DNA of 64,000 bases from assembly GCA_015489175.1 (NCBI GenBank), contig WGAI01000059.1, positions 22,286 to 86,285 on the forward strand, given 5' to 3'. This document shows, piece after piece, positions 9,116 through 19,642 of the stretch (its first letter is position 1; the number at the start of each line of letters is the position of its first letter). The notes below the pieces were generated by a model. That model ran no database searches and was not told the DNA's origin. It saw only the letters and a program-made list of their open reading frames with translations. Origin of the DNA: Caldifarciminota bacterium (GTDB lineage: Bacteria > Hydrothermota > Hydrothermia > B15-G9). A program made the position numbers and the translations under genes.

Positions 9116-10312
9116 ATGAGATGCCTGATCGTCACACATAATTTTCCACGATGGTATGGAGATATCTCTGGCAATTTTATATTTGAGCTGGTATCGCGGT
9201 TCACACGCACAGATGTAAATGTGCTTGCGCCGTGGAGCCGTGGTGCAGAAGTTACCAAGCAATATCGACTGCCATCATCTAATAAGTTGAAGGTCAGCAG
9301 GTTCAAGTATGGAGCACCTCCCTTGCCCGAAATAGCTTACATGGGCAACATGCAAAAAGTGATACTGCGCTCGCCGCTGCACCTGACATCGTTCGCATCG
9401 TTTTTAATCTCCATGACATCAGCCGCTGCCAGACTTTCGAGATTGGTGGATGTGATAAACGCCCATTGGCTGATTCCCGGCGGATTTTCTGCCTCGCTCG
9501 GATCCATTTACCACAGGAAGCCGATGGTCATTACCATGCACGGCACGGATAGCGTGCTGTTCATGAAATTCCGCCGATACCTCAGGTTTGACCTCCCAAT
9601 CTTCAGAAATTTGAAGGCGATTACGGTTGTGTCATCCTTCATAGCGGATACCGTGAGACCATTTGTTCCGCCTCATGTTCGCATTGAGGTCATCCCTATG
9701 CCTGTAAACGAAAAGGCGTTTCGCCCGGAGCTCAGGAAGTCCGTCAAACAGGAGTTTGACATTATCTATGTCGGTAGGCTGACCGCACAGAAAAACCTGA
9801 GCAACCTGTTGAAAGCCATTGCTATTCTGAGAGATAGGTTTAAATTTGAGGCAAAGGTGTTGATAGTCGGCGATGGCCCTGAGTTGCACAACCTCAAGGA
9901 ATTGGCTCGAAATTACAGGATAGGTGAGCTTGTGCACTTCGCGGGCAGTGTCCCGCCGTCACAGGTGCCTAATCAGATGGTGCGCGCACGGGTCATAGCG
10001 ATGCTTTCAGTTCGCGAAGGGTTTGGTATGAGCATACTTGAAGGCATGAGGATGGGACTTCCCCAAGTGGCGTCGAACGACGGGGGGATGAAGGACATCG
10101 TGGTGGATGGGGTAACTGGTTACCTTGTGCCGCCCGATGACGCAGACATGACGGCCGCCGCTATTTACAAAATCCTAAGTGATCCCGCCCTCTATCAAAA
10201 AATGGGCCATCTGTCCACAAAAAGGGCAGAGGAGATGTTCTCATCCGAAAAATTGGCCAGAAAGTTCGAAGATGTCCTGTTGTGGGCCGCAAAACAGTCA
10301 AATGAAGCTTAG
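9116..10312 (+). CDS. Glycosyltransferase family 4 (GT-B)
   Basis: MRCLIVTHNFPRWYGDISGNFIFEL...IYVGRLTAQKNLSNLLKAIAIL...LIVGDGPEL...SVREGFGMSILEGMRMGLPQVASNDGGMKDIV. Confidence 0.93.
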   Translation: MRCLIVTHNFPRWYGDISGNFIFELVSRFTRTDVNVLAPWSRGAEVTKQYRLPSSNKLKVSRFKYGAPPLPEIAYMGNMQKVILRSPLHLTSFASFLISMTSAAARLSRLVDVINAHWLIPGGFSASLGSIYHRKPMVITMHGTDSVLFMKFRRYLRFDLPIFRNLKAITVVSSFIADTVRPFVPPHVRIEVIPMPVNEKAFRPELRKSVKQEFDIIYVGRLTAQKNLSNLLKAIAILRDRFKFEAKVLIVGDGPELHNLKELARNYRIGELVHFAGSVPPSQVPNQMVRARVIAMLSVREGFGMSILEGMRMGLPQVASNDGGMKDIVVDGVTGYLVPPDDADMTAAAIYKILSDPALYQKMGHLSTKRAEEMFSSEKLARKFEDVLLWAAKQSNEA

Positions 10313-10917
10313 AAGAACAGCCTGAACATGAATTTAAACACGGTGCTGATTGGCACATAGATTACCCATGGTATTAAGTAGATGGCCACGATCAGAAAGA
10401 TGATTGTAAAAGGCAACATGTATTCGAGGGACGGATGATCCTTCCAGAAATACTCCACCACACGCCATCCATCTAACGGAGGCAGAGGGAAGAGATTAAA
10501 AACGCCGAATGCTACATTTATGTAGCTGAACGAATAGAGCAATACATTGAGTGCCGAGAAGTTTACGCCTGAAATCACAAAGATCTTCATGAGCATAAGG
10601 CCGACCAGAGCAGACAGGAAGTTGGAGAACGGCCCAGCAAGTGCGACCAAAAGTGCGTCTCGCCTTGGATTTCTCAAATTTGCAGAGTTGATCGGAACGG
10701 GCCTGGCCCAGCCGATATGGGCGAATATAAGCGCAAGGAACCCGAACCAGTCTATGTGCTTGAGCGGGTCGAGAGTGAGCCGCCCCGCACGGACAGGTGT
10801 CGGATCACCTAACTTGTAGGCGACATAACCGTGCGAGAACTCATGAAATGACATCGCCCATAGCATGCCAGGCAGAAAAAGCAGGAAATCGACGAATTTC
10901 GAGATCAAATTTTCCAC
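10309..10917 (-). CDS. Site-2 protease family (M50) membrane metalloprotease
   Basis: MSFHEFSHGYVAYKLGDPTPVRAGRLTLDPLKHID (HExxH variant) and NLFPLPPLDGWRV. Confidence 0.95.
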   Translation of the reverse strand: MENLISKFVDFLLFLPGMLWAMSFHEFSHGYVAYKLGDPTPVRAGRLTLDPLKHIDWFGFLALIFAHIGWARPVPINSANLRNPRRDALLVALAGPFSNFLSALVGLMLMKIFVISGVNFSALNVLLYSFSYINVAFGVFNLFPLPPLDGWRVVEYFWKDHPSLEYMLPFTIIFLIVAIYLIPWVIYVPISTVFKFMFRLFF

Positions 10918-10943
10918 ATCTACCTCCCTTGTTTTATAAGACT

Positions 10944-10972
10944 ACAAAGCCGACCGAAACGGTCGGCTTTGT
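10944..10972. terminator. Hairpin between speE stop and M50 gene
   Basis: ACAAAGCCGACC-GAAA-CGGTCGGCTTTGT inverted repeat with GAAA loop. Confidence 0.85.
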
Positions 10973-11005
10973 GTATCGAGATTATTAGCCCAAAGCTATA
11001 CTCTC

Positions 11006-11917
11006 TCAAGCTTCCCATATAAACGGGCGGCTGTCCGTGAGGATCTCTCCGCCCTTTTCGAAATCTAACATCAGATAGACGGGCAGTGCGAACATTGCGC
11101 CGAGCTGCTCAGGAGAGAGGAACTTCAGGCCGTGGAGTCCGCGTTCCTGCATCAGTTCTCTGATAGCTTCGGAGGATGGAAGCTCCAGTTCTTCGGATTT
11201 CGATGCAAGAGTGAATGCCCAGTCCAGGTTGAAGGAGAAGATGTAGGTGTGATAAGGCAGAACCGTCGGGAATACGGCCTTAAGCGTGGTCGCAATATCC
11301 ACCCAGAACCTGTGATAGTATATGTCAGCGCTTCCAGACTGGATAGCGATTATGCCGTCGTCAGTGAGCACATCGTAAACCCTGCTGTATAGCTCCTTTG
11401 TGAACAAGAAACGAGATGGGCCACCTTCTATCGGCTCCGTGAGATCTGAGATCACGACATCGAACTTCTCATCCGTTTCCTCGAGATATTTCCTTGAGTC
11501 GCCGATAACCAATTCCGCCCTTGGATCGTCAAATGCGCCATCTGCCCACTCAGGAAGTTTTTCCTTACATACCTCGACAAGCTCTCCGTCGATGTCCACC
11601 ATCACGGCCCGCTTAACAGTTTTGTGTTTCAGCACCTCTCTAAGGGTCGCACCTTCCCCTCCGCCAAGAATGATCACGCTTTTCGGTTCGGGATGAAGCA
11701 GCATGGCAGGATGAACCAGCGCCTCGTGGTAAACGAACTCGTCGATTTCCGCTGACTGCATCTTGCCATCAAGGAAAAGGGTCTTGCCGTAAGCTTCCAG
11801 CTCGAGTATGTCAACAGACTGGAATTTTGTTTGTCCCTGATGCAACACCTTCTTAGCTTTGTAGAGGAATTGCAGGTTATCGGTAAATTTCTCAGCTACC
11901 CAGAGGCCATCACGCAT
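11006..11917 (-). CDS. speE: Polyamine aminopropyltransferase (spermidine synthase-like)
   Basis: LFLDGKMQSAEIDEFVYHEALVHPAML...VIILGGGEGATLREVLKH...DVVISDLTEP. Confidence 0.95.
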   Translation of the reverse strand: MRDGLWVAEKFTDNLQFLYKAKKVLHQGQTKFQSVDILELEAYGKTLFLDGKMQSAEIDEFVYHEALVHPAMLLHPEPKSVIILGGGEGATLREVLKHKTVKRAVMVDIDGELVEVCKEKLPEWADGAFDDPRAELVIGDSRKYLEETDEKFDVVISDLTEPIEGGPSRFLFTKELYSRVYDVLTDDGIIAIQSGSADIYYHRFWVDIATTLKAVFPTVLPYHTYIFSFNLDWAFTLASKSEELELPSSEAIRELMQERGLHGLKFLSPEQLGAMFALPVYLMLDFEKGGEILTDSRPFIWEA

Positions 11918-11929
11918 CTAATTCTCCTT

Positions 11930-12355
11930 TTAGTTTGCAATGGTGGCTTCTGCCAATTCCGGTTGTTTTTCTTTTTCGGCGCCGAACATGGGCAGATTGA
12001 GCTCTGGCAGCACTCCTCTCTTGACCTCGAATGTCGTGATGCTGTCAGGCTTGAACTCCTCGACAAGGACGCTTATGGCCCTTTCCACATCCACATCTTC
12101 GCTGCAATAGAATAGGTCAACGGCAGCGAAACCATGTTCGGGCCATGTATGGATTGTGAAATGGGATTCTTCTATTATGACAGCCCCTGAGACACCGAAA
12201 GGCTGGAATTGATGGAAGTAGGTGGCAACTATGTGAGCTTTTGCTTCTTCTGCGGCTCTTATCAAAACCTTTCCGACATACTCTTTATCCTTCAAGGTAG
12301 AAGGATTACAACCAAACATCTCGACCAGCACATGGGTTCCCAATGCCTTTTTCAC
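11930..12355 (-). CDS. speD: S-adenosylmethionine decarboxylase proenzyme
   Basis: AVIIEESHFTIHTWPEHGFAAVDLFYCSEDV; E-S processing site. Confidence 0.96.
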   Translation of the reverse strand: MKKALGTHVLVEMFGCNPSTLKDKEYVGKVLIRAAEEAKAHIVATYFHQFQPFGVSGAVIIEESHFTIHTWPEHGFAAVDLFYCSEDVDVERAISVLVEEFKPDSITTFEVKRGVLPELNLPMFGAEKEKQPELAEATIAN

Positions 12356-12543
12356 TTCCTCTTACCTCCTTTTTTGTTTCATGCCCCATCACCAATTATC
12401 GACGAAAAGGAGCCCGACACATGTTCTGGTACATCGGTCTCCGTCATGCATAAATTACACCTCCCTAATGTTTTGGTGCAAAATCAGCTATCTCTATGTG
12501 GCGCCATATTATATTTTCGCAAAAGTCCGCTGTCAATCGCACT

Positions 12544-13240
12544 TTATCACTCATTTAGAATGTTACCGAAATGAAGGCGTTCTATGATCAAAAATCTACC
12601 TATAAACTTCTCGGAAAGAAACAAATACTTGCTCCTGATGAAATCTTGTTACAAGAAGGCTTTTAAGAAAGAAAAAAATATATCCTTATTGATGAAATGC
12701 AGAAAGTCACAGGGCTCCACCGTAAATCAATCATACAACTGATGAATGACCCTTCTCTCACCACTGAGTCCAAAAAACTCGCCCTCGTGAAAGAAGCCCG
12801 GTCTATGGTGCGATGATATTAAAGATGCTGTCCTCGTGACAGTCTAAGCTCTCGGTTACACAGCTGCAAAACGACTGAAACACTATCCTTTCCACAGCTC
12901 GCTATCTCGCAAGCTTCGGGAAACTTGAACTTACCTAAGAGCTGATGGAAAAGCTGGATAAAATCGGTTTTTCCCGCTCAGGCGCATGCTTGCTTCCATC
13001 CTGAGGGATAAACCTCGCCCAAAAGCTCCTAATCGCGGCAACAAAAAGATTCTCCTGATAAAAATACCGATAGAACGCATATCATGGGATCAGCAAGAGC
13101 CCGGATATTTTGAGGCTGATCTTGTGCATCACTCTGGTTCAACGACATCTGAAGAATATATCCACACCTTCTCCCTTTCCCAATCGGAACTACTCTCTGT
13201 TCGGTGCGGTTTAGTAACGAAATCAAATGGAGGTTAACAT
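12544..13240 (+). pseudogene. Decayed transposase with integrase/DDE-type core, with IS end
   Basis: IS-end repeat TTATCACTCATTTAGAATGTTACCG, then broken frames MKAFYDQKSTYKLLGKKQILAPDEILLQEGF*ERKKYILIDEMQKVTGLHRKSIIQLMNDPSLTTESKKLALVKEARSM...ISWDQQEPGYFEADLVHHSGSTTSEEYIHTF. Confidence 0.75.
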
Positions 13241-13572
13241 TTTTCATTTGACTTGATACGGTGGGTCTGTTTTTCGAACAGCCTTATGATTCTGGAGGTT
13301 TAATGCTTTAATGTTCGCTGAGAAAATGCATGGCCTTCTTTGGCTACGGATTATCAATAGAACCTTGAATTGGTTAGGGGCGCGAACCCTAAAAGTTTCC
13401 CATGTCAGAATGAACTGATAGAGTCAATGAAATTTTTTTATTGACGCCTTTGCTAACGCCTGTTCAAGGAAAATAAAGCACCCAATACCAAAATATCCAG
13501 CGAAGAATACATTATAAAAACATAACTGAGTTAGTCCCTTAAGATCAAGTCACCCCTTCAGCAAGTTTACCC

Positions 13573-14844
13573 TTACCACTCCCCTATATCTTCCAGTATT
13601 TTATTAACCCCCTCTGTGGCCCTTTCGCATGCCGTTTTAGCGTCCACCTGTCCGATCCACGCCTTGTCGAACTCGCGAGTCACAAGATCCGTCCATTCTC
13701 CAAATCTGGGTGTGAACGGCAAAGGATGTGCGAATTCAAAGGATTTCAATATGACATTTGCATCGACGCCGAAGCTGTCGCACACGGCCTTGTAAACATC
13801 GCCATAAGCGACGCTTTTGAGTGCGGGAACAGATGTGCCTGTTCTGGCAAGCACTTCCTGAGCGTGTTTTGAGGAGAAGAACCGCACGAGGAGCCATGCG
13901 GCCTCTTTATTCTTTGTGTTCACATATATGGAGTTACCTGTCCCATTGGAGAAAGCCGCTCTGACTTTTCCCTTAGGCAGCAGCGTTATCCCGTAATCTA
14001 CCTCAGGGACATTGTAATACCTGAAGTTCCACGAGCCCGTGGTGACCATAGCCACCCTACCGGTCAGAAACGGATCTGCCTGACCTGCAAGCTGAATGGA
14101 CGAGGGGGCACTGGAATCAACCAGCATCATGTCTATGAGGAACTGGATCGCTTCAACAGCTTCAGGCCTGTTCAAAGTGCATTTCCTTTTATCTTCACTC
14201 AACACGCTTCCACCGTTCTGCATAACGAAGTCGCCCCAACATAGCTCCATATCATTTTGAACGAGAAAACCATATTGATCCTTTATTCCGTCATTGTTGA
14301 AATCGATAGTGAGCTTCTTCGCCACTTCGCGAAGCTTTTTCCAGTCCCATGTTGTATCTGGATAAGGAACTCCCGCCTTATCGAACAGCTTTTTATTGTA
14401 GAAAAGCACTATCACATTGTAGTCTCTCGGAAGGGCATAATGCTTTCCCTTGTAGGTAAAAAGCTGGTAAGGAATCTCGAAGAAGTCGGTCGTGTCGATG
14501 TCGGATGTGTCCATGAATTCGGTAAGGTCAAGCAGCAGCCCTTTGCGCGCGAAATCGTAGAAATACCTGCCTGATATCATGAAGACATCGGGAGCATTCC
14601 CCGCCACAAACTGAGCCTGAAGTTTATCCCAGTATTCGCTCCATGGAGCGTACTCGAATTTGACTTCGATGTCGGGATGAAGCTTTTCAAACTCTGCAAT
14701 CAGCTCCTGAGTAGCAGCGACTTCCGCCGGATCAGCCCATCTGAAGTATCTTATCCTGACTTTGCTTCCACTCTCTCCCTTTTTGCATCCTGCCACGATG
14801 AGAGTCACGAATATCGGCACCAACAAAAGCCTAAATCTGTTCAT
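13573..14844 (-). CDS. Sugar ABC transporter extracellular substrate-binding lipoprotein (family 1)
   Basis: Lipobox LIVAGCKKG; FEKLHPDIEVKFEYAPWSEYWDKLQAQFVAGNAPDVFMI. Confidence 0.94.
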   Translation of the reverse strand: MNRFRLLLVPIFVTLIVAGCKKGESGSKVRIRYFRWADPAEVAATQELIAEFEKLHPDIEVKFEYAPWSEYWDKLQAQFVAGNAPDVFMISGRYFYDFARKGLLLDLTEFMDTSDIDTTDFFEIPYQLFTYKGKHYALPRDYNVIVLFYNKKLFDKAGVPYPDTTWDWKKLREVAKKLTIDFNNDGIKDQYGFLVQNDMELCWGDFVMQNGGSVLSEDKRKCTLNRPEAVEAIQFLIDMMLVDSSAPSSIQLAGQADPFLTGRVAMVTTGSWNFRYYNVPEVDYGITLLPKGKVRAAFSNGTGNSIYVNTKNKEAAWLLVRFFSSKHAQEVLARTGTSVPALKSVAYGDVYKAVCDSFGVDANVILKSFEFAHPLPFTPRFGEWTDLVTREFDKAWIGQVDAKTACERATEGVNKILEDIGEW

Positions 14845-14968
14845 TTTGTGCCTCCTGTGATTTGTTCAAAAGAGGATATTGTCAGAATCTCCATGTTTTC
14901 AATCATTAAAGAAAATCGAGTTAAAACTGGACCAATTCCCTCAATAACAGGATTTCTAAATTGCCAGA

Positions 14969-15655
14969 TTATTGCAGCTTAAAATGGCTCATGATCCCTT
15001 CGGTTTTCAGTCTATTGCCGTGAGACGGCCAGAAATTCTCAACGCCTCTATCTATCAGCTTTCTAAGGCTTTGTTTGACCTCCAACATGTTCTCAAGGAA
15101 AGCTGGGAGAGGGCTCGACCGGCACCAGTCTTTCCTATCCATGACAAGGTCGCCCACGATCGCATCGCGTTCGGACACAAGGGAAAGTGAACCAATAGTA
15201 TGGCCCGGCGTATGAACGACCTGCCAGTCAAAACCCCATTCCTTCAGGTCAAGCCCATTCGCATCCAGAATTATGTCCTTTTCATTGGGGACATAAGGCT
15301 CGTAGCTGAAGTTCAGAAACACTGAGAGTTTGACGGCCAGTTTAAGGCACCAGTTTCGCCCCTTCGGCATCTTCATCTTGCCATCTTTGATGTAGCCAAC
15401 CTCGGATTTATGCACGATCAACCTTGCGTCAGGCAACAAGCGCATCATGGCGGCGAGATTCCCGACATGATCATGATGGTGATGTGTTATTAGGAGAAAC
15501 ATGACCTCTTCCAGACTGACCCCGATATTTTTCAGGCGTTCTCCAATGTAATTCACATCAGTGCGAGGGCCGGTATCGACCATCAGCCAGCCCTCACGCC
15601 CTTCGATCAGATAGACATTGGTGTATCTGACCTTAATCTTTTTAAAATTTTCCAC
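14969..15655 (-). CDS. MBL-fold metallo-hydrolase
   Basis: LITHHHHDHVGN, VHTPGHTIGSLSL, PSHGN. Confidence 0.94.
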   Translation of the reverse strand: MENFKKIKVRYTNVYLIEGREGWLMVDTGPRTDVNYIGERLKNIGVSLEEVMFLLITHHHHDHVGNLAAMMRLLPDARLIVHKSEVGYIKDGKMKMPKGRNWCLKLAVKLSVFLNFSYEPYVPNEKDIILDANGLDLKEWGFDWQVVHTPGHTIGSLSLVSERDAIVGDLVMDRKDWCRSSPLPAFLENMLEVKQSLRKLIDRGVENFWPSHGNRLKTEGIMSHFKLQ

Positions 15656-16433
15656 ACTTCCATCCGTCCTCTTCGATCTCTATATTTGTGTGCTTATCGA
15701 TCCTCATATTGACTTTTTCGTTGTATTCACCGCCAAGTTTTATGCACTTCCCCACCGGAACTCTGCCAGTCCCTGTCCACTTGAAAACCATTATAGCCAG
15801 CTCAGGTTTTGGATCAACAAAGTCTTCATCAAATCTAAAATCCTTCGCAGAATAGGTGATCTTGAATTCCTGGGAGTCAGGAGTTATCCATCTCCAGCCC
15901 AGAAAATCATTTTTGCTAATTTTGTCTAATTCATAAAGATAAATGACATAGCATCCTGGTGCCCTGTCAATATCGAATTTCCCCTCCACCGAATATTTCT
16001 TACCTTCAGCGGGGAGGGGATCTATTCCAATTTGAATGGATTTGTGCCCGGTTTTATTCATGTAGCTGTCAATAAGCTTCAAAAATTCAGGAGCTTTTGC
16101 GTCGAGTTCCCTGGCTTTTATTTCCTTTTGATCTTGAGGTGATTCTTCCTTCAATTCAGCAAGACTTCCCATACCTATCCGAAAGTAAGGATCTCCGGAA
16201 ACTGTTTTTAAGTTGATTATGTATTCCGCACCTCGAACAGCATCAGGCGGAATATCAACGCTTCTCACTCCATCATGCGTCAGTCTTCCATAAATTTTGT
16301 CTTTGGGTGTGAACAATCTCAGCTTTTCCTTCAGAATTTCATACTCTTTGTCAGGGATAGTGCCGAGCACCCTGCACTCAGTTACACCTTTGGCATGCAT
16401 TGGATCGGGCAACACGATAATGCGGACACTCAT
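15642..16433 (-). CDS. Hypothetical protein (263 aa)
   Basis: Long ORF in tight register between the MBL hydrolase and the HAD phosphatase; no family recognised. Confidence 0.75.
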   Translation of the reverse strand: MSVRIIVLPDPMHAKGVTECRVLGTIPDKEYEILKEKLRLFTPKDKIYGRLTHDGVRSVDIPPDAVRGAEYIINLKTVSGDPYFRIGMGSLAELKEESPQDQKEIKARELDAKAPEFLKLIDSYMNKTGHKSIQIGIDPLPAEGKKYSVEGKFDIDRAPGCYVIYLYELDKISKNDFLGWRWITPDSQEFKITYSAKDFRFDEDFVDPKPELAIMVFKWTGTGRVPVGKCIKLGGEYNEKVNMRIDKHTNIEIEEDGWKCGKF

Positions 16434-16438
16434 CGAAA

Positions 16439-17191
16439 TTACCTCCTTTTAAAATTTGTCTCTATAAAGTCAACAGCTGCTGCGACATCCGCAGTCGCAA
16501 CAGCTTCTTTATAATCAAGCCCACCCACAACAATTGCAAGATCCACAACATCAAACATCGGCACATCGTTTTCCCCATCCCCAACTGCCACGGAGAAGAC
16601 CTCATCCAGCCGTTTATGCAGCTCAATCACGGTTCTGGCAGCCTTCCCCTTATCGGTTTTGCCCGTGACCGTTATAAATCGGCTGCCTTTCATGACTGTC
16701 AGCCCTCTATCTCGCAAGATCTCGATAAATCCCGTTGAGCAATAGCTGAAAATCGTCTCAGAAAAATGCCGCATAGCTGCAAGTCTCGCAAGGTAAATCG
16801 GCAACCCAGTGAACCTCACGACCTCCTCCAAAGTGGAATTGCCATAGTATTTGAGGCAGAATTCGTCCGCAATCTGATCAAGCTCACGCCTGATCAGGGA
16901 ATAATCCAGTCCGAGCTTCAAAACCCCGTATTTTCCTTCCCGTTCATTGACAAATTGGCTAACGGGATCGTCCTTGGGGATAAAAATGCCGCCTCCGTTT
17001 TCCACAATCATTATGGGGTTTATTTTTAGCTTATTCGCGTAAAATTCCTGTTCCGCAAGGGATTTGGACGAATTAAAAACGATTTTGAAGCCTATCGATT
17101 GCAACTTCTCGATGATAGGAAGAGCGGGCGATGGGGTGTAGTCTTCACCGATTAGCGTCTTATCGAGATCGAGGAATATCAATCTCACCAT
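16439..17191 (-). CDS. mpgP: Mannosyl-3-phosphoglycerate phosphatase (HAD)
   Basis: [51 protein letters not shown]...ENGGGIFIP...KTDKGKA...[18 protein letters not shown] overlap with mpgS stop. Confidence 0.88.
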   Translation of the reverse strand: MVRLIFLDLDKTLIGEDYTPSPALPIIEKLQSIGFKIVFNSSKSLAEQEFYANKLKINPIMIVENGGGIFIPKDDPVSQFVNEREGKYGVLKLGLDYSLIRRELDQIADEFCLKYYGNSTLEEVVRFTGLPIYLARLAAMRHFSETIFSYCSTGFIEILRDRGLTVMKGSRFITVTGKTDKGKAARTVIELHKRLDEVFSVAVGDGENDVPMFDVVDLAIVVGGLDYKEAVATADVAAAVDFIETNFKRR

Positions 17192-18369
17192 GGCTTCAAT
17201 TCCAGCAACGAATCCGAATGTGCTCGAACGCCGTCGAACCACTTCTGCGCATCAATATGGCCTATCGGAGGCATGACCAGCGGTTTTGGAGGTTCGCCGT
17301 CGTCAAGAACGCCGTAACTTTTGAGCTCATCCTTTATGCGCTTCCGTATGGTTTCATTGCTTATCGAGGAGTGGTAGATGGTGGACAGGGACATCAAAAT
17401 CATGTCTTTGATGTGTTCATCCCCTTTCTCCTCGTGGATGTGCGGGTTCAATGTCTCGATCTGGAACACCTCGATGCCGCTATCGTAAACATGTTGCAGC
17501 CCCTCAGGCACAGATTCGCCTCCGAATTTTTCAAGAAGATAGACAAGCTGATACGGCTCAATGGAATACCCTGTTGAGAATTCCATGATCTCGGCAAGGC
17601 CGATGCTCATTGCGTGCTCGCCTGCGTTGCCTGTAACCACGATATTGGTCTCAAATCCCGTCTTTGCGCCTATCAACATGTTCATAAACCTGTTTGTTAT
17701 CTCGCTGACACGGCCCCACTTCTTGAAATAAAGTCCCTGGCCGGTGACCTTTGGTTTGTGGCGCCAGCTCAAGCGCACCATGGAGTAATCGCTTTGTGAC
17801 ATCAGAAACCCTGCGGCGTAATCTTTGACATACTCGTTCACTGAACCCGGAATGTAGTTATCGGCATCGACAAAGCCGACGTATCTGGCCCCTATGGCCC
17901 TTGCTATCATTATGCCTATCAACATGCCCTCACCTTTACCGCGCTTCACAAGTCCATCTTCGTCGAGGATAGCCGTATACCCGGCGTTTGCGAACTCATC
18001 GGCTATGGCGGCATCGCGTTGATGCACCATAATGATGCGGGAGTGCGTGAACTGGTAAAAATGTTTGATGAGCTCAACTTCCAGCTTATATCTGTTGGGG
18101 CCTTCCTTTTTGCTTCCGGAAACTATGATGATCGGGCACTTATGTGGTATTGCCTTGAGCACACCATCGATGAGCTGGAGCTTCTCGTCCTTCATAGGCA
18201 CCACGATCGCCATCTGGCCGAGCGTGGCGTAAATCTGATCCCGATCGATGTTCTGAATAAGATGGCTCTTAACCAGCTCGGTCTCCGTGTCGAGTTTCAG
18301 GACCCTCTGCACCTCATGAAACATAACAGCCCCCAAAAGTTCCTTGTAAACTGCGGCTTCAAGCAGCAT
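17185..18369 (-). CDS. mpgS: Mannosyl-3-phosphoglycerate synthase
   Basis: [67 protein letters not shown]...[45 protein letters not shown]; adjacent phosphatase. Confidence 0.93.
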   Translation of the reverse strand: MLLEAAVYKELLGAVMFHEVQRVLKLDTETELVKSHLIQNIDRDQIYATLGQMAIVVPMKDEKLQLIDGVLKAIPHKCPIIIVSGSKKEGPNRYKLEVELIKHFYQFTHSRIIMVHQRDAAIADEFANAGYTAILDEDGLVKRGKGEGMLIGIMIARAIGARYVGFVDADNYIPGSVNEYVKDYAAGFLMSQSDYSMVRLSWRHKPKVTGQGLYFKKWGRVSEITNRFMNMLIGAKTGFETNIVVTGNAGEHAMSIGLAEIMEFSTGYSIEPYQLVYLLEKFGGESVPEGLQHVYDSGIEVFQIETLNPHIHEEKGDEHIKDMILMSLSTIYHSSISNETIRKRIKDELKSYGVLDDGEPPKPLVMPPIGHIDAQKWFDGVRAHSDSLLELKPW

Positions 18370-18451
18370 ATTTTCGCCTCCTTGTTGAAAAAGTTTCGCA
18401 ATTTCAGGCCAAATATAAGACGGAATTTATGATTGTGCAAGCAACTGGAGG

Positions 18452-18580
18452 TTATTTGTCGTTTTGTTTGTGTCCGAAATTCTTTCTAAAATTTAACCCC
18501 TGTTTTGGGGGTATTAGAATGTATCCAACCCAACAGGAGGTAAAAATGAACATAACAATATCTTTCAATGCCAAACTCAA
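18452..18580 (+). repeat. Copy 1 of a dispersed leader repeat (hairpin + SD + MNITIS start)
   Basis: TTATTTGTCGTTTTGTTTGTGTCCGAAATTC...AATTTAACCCCTGTTTTGGGGG...AACAGGAGGTAAAAATGAACATAACAATATCTTTCAATGCCAAA; similar to 51822-51949. Confidence 0.75.
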
Positions 18581-18763
18581 CTTTGACACGGGGTAATTAT
18601 ATTATTGCGCTACAATGTGTTAAATGAACCAACAATGGGCAGGTGTATTGCTATAAATTCATATTACATCTTGTGCCACAATAATTTAAATATTGGGTGA
18701 GTGCTACAAGGTGAACACCATGTGACCTTGTTATCTTTTGAGGTTTAACGGCTGTTGGTGAAA

Positions 18764-19441
18764 TCATTCGAGATCAAAGGACCAGTAGTATGCGATTCTG
18801 AGTTCCTCCAACTTGTCTTGCATCTCAGGAGTGAAATCGTGCGCTACAACCACCGGGAAAACCTTTATCCCTTCATGTCTCTCTATCTTCCTAATTCTCT
18901 TGAGGAATGTGTTCAACTCCCTGTTTGACATTCTAACCTTGCACTCACCTACGATCATCAGACGCTCATCGCCTCTGAGCCCATAGCCGAATATGTTGAC
19001 CTGCATCCTTTTGCCGCCAACATCCAGATACCGTCGCCTCAATCTGCCGTCCACCTCGATGTTGAAATCACGCTTCAAAATTGAAGACAGGTATTTGTAG
19101 ATCTGGTTTTCGAGGCCATATCCGACAGAGTTAGAGAGACCTTCGAGCCGTTCCTCTACAAAAGCCATCCTCTGGGCAAGTTTACGCAGCTCTTCTTCTG
19201 TCCTCTTCTGCGCCTCAGCAAGTTCATGTATGACAGCCCACACCCTGTTGAAGTTCTCATTGGTCTGCTCGACGAACCTCAAAAAATCCTCCCTTTTCAC
19301 GCTCTCGCCAGTGATGCGTTTAACCTCATCGATGAGATCGAGAAAGGCCTCTCTTATCTGAGGATCGAGATTTGATATCTTTCGTATGAAATCCGTGCTC
19401 ACCATCTCCATCACCTCATAGGCCATTAGGAATGATAACAA
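18764..19441 (-). CDS. DUF3782-like coiled-coil protein with C-terminal PD-(D/E)XK nuclease-like domain
   Basis: Coiled coil then GLENQIYKYLSSILKRDFNIEVDGRLRRRYLDVGGKRMQVNIFGYGLRGDERLMIVGECKVRMSNREL (GECK motif). Confidence 0.75.
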   Translation of the reverse strand: MLSFLMAYEVMEMVSTDFIRKISNLDPQIREAFLDLIDEVKRITGESVKREDFLRFVEQTNENFNRVWAVIHELAEAQKRTEEELRKLAQRMAFVEERLEGLSNSVGYGLENQIYKYLSSILKRDFNIEVDGRLRRRYLDVGGKRMQVNIFGYGLRGDERLMIVGECKVRMSNRELNTFLKRIRKIERHEGIKVFPVVVAHDFTPEMQDKLEELRIAYYWSFDLE

Positions 19442-19642
19442 AAACCAACTGATCGTTCAGGGACTTATTGATTCTTGTTTTAGAAGAAAACATGTCGGCT
19501 GTTCAGATTGCCTGGCTGCCTCCTTCTGTCCTTAGGCAATTTCATCAGCTTAAAGTGTTCGTTGAACTCTATGCCCTTGTGGGTTCAGGCAAGACAGGAA
19601 GCGCCTTAACTCGTGGCTTTGAGTATAGTTGAAAGCTACAAC

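Noticed and set aside
12986-13237. ORF MLASILRDKPRPKAPNRGNKKILL... as a separate gene
   Set aside because: It is one surviving frame of the decayed transposase, not an independent gene.
19490-19632. Short frame MSAVQIAWLPPSVLRQFHQLKVFVELYALVGSGKTGSALTRGFEYS with a GSGKT-like string
   Set aside because: Only ~45 codons, in an intergenic relic patch; insufficient to call an ATPase, probably a gene fragment.
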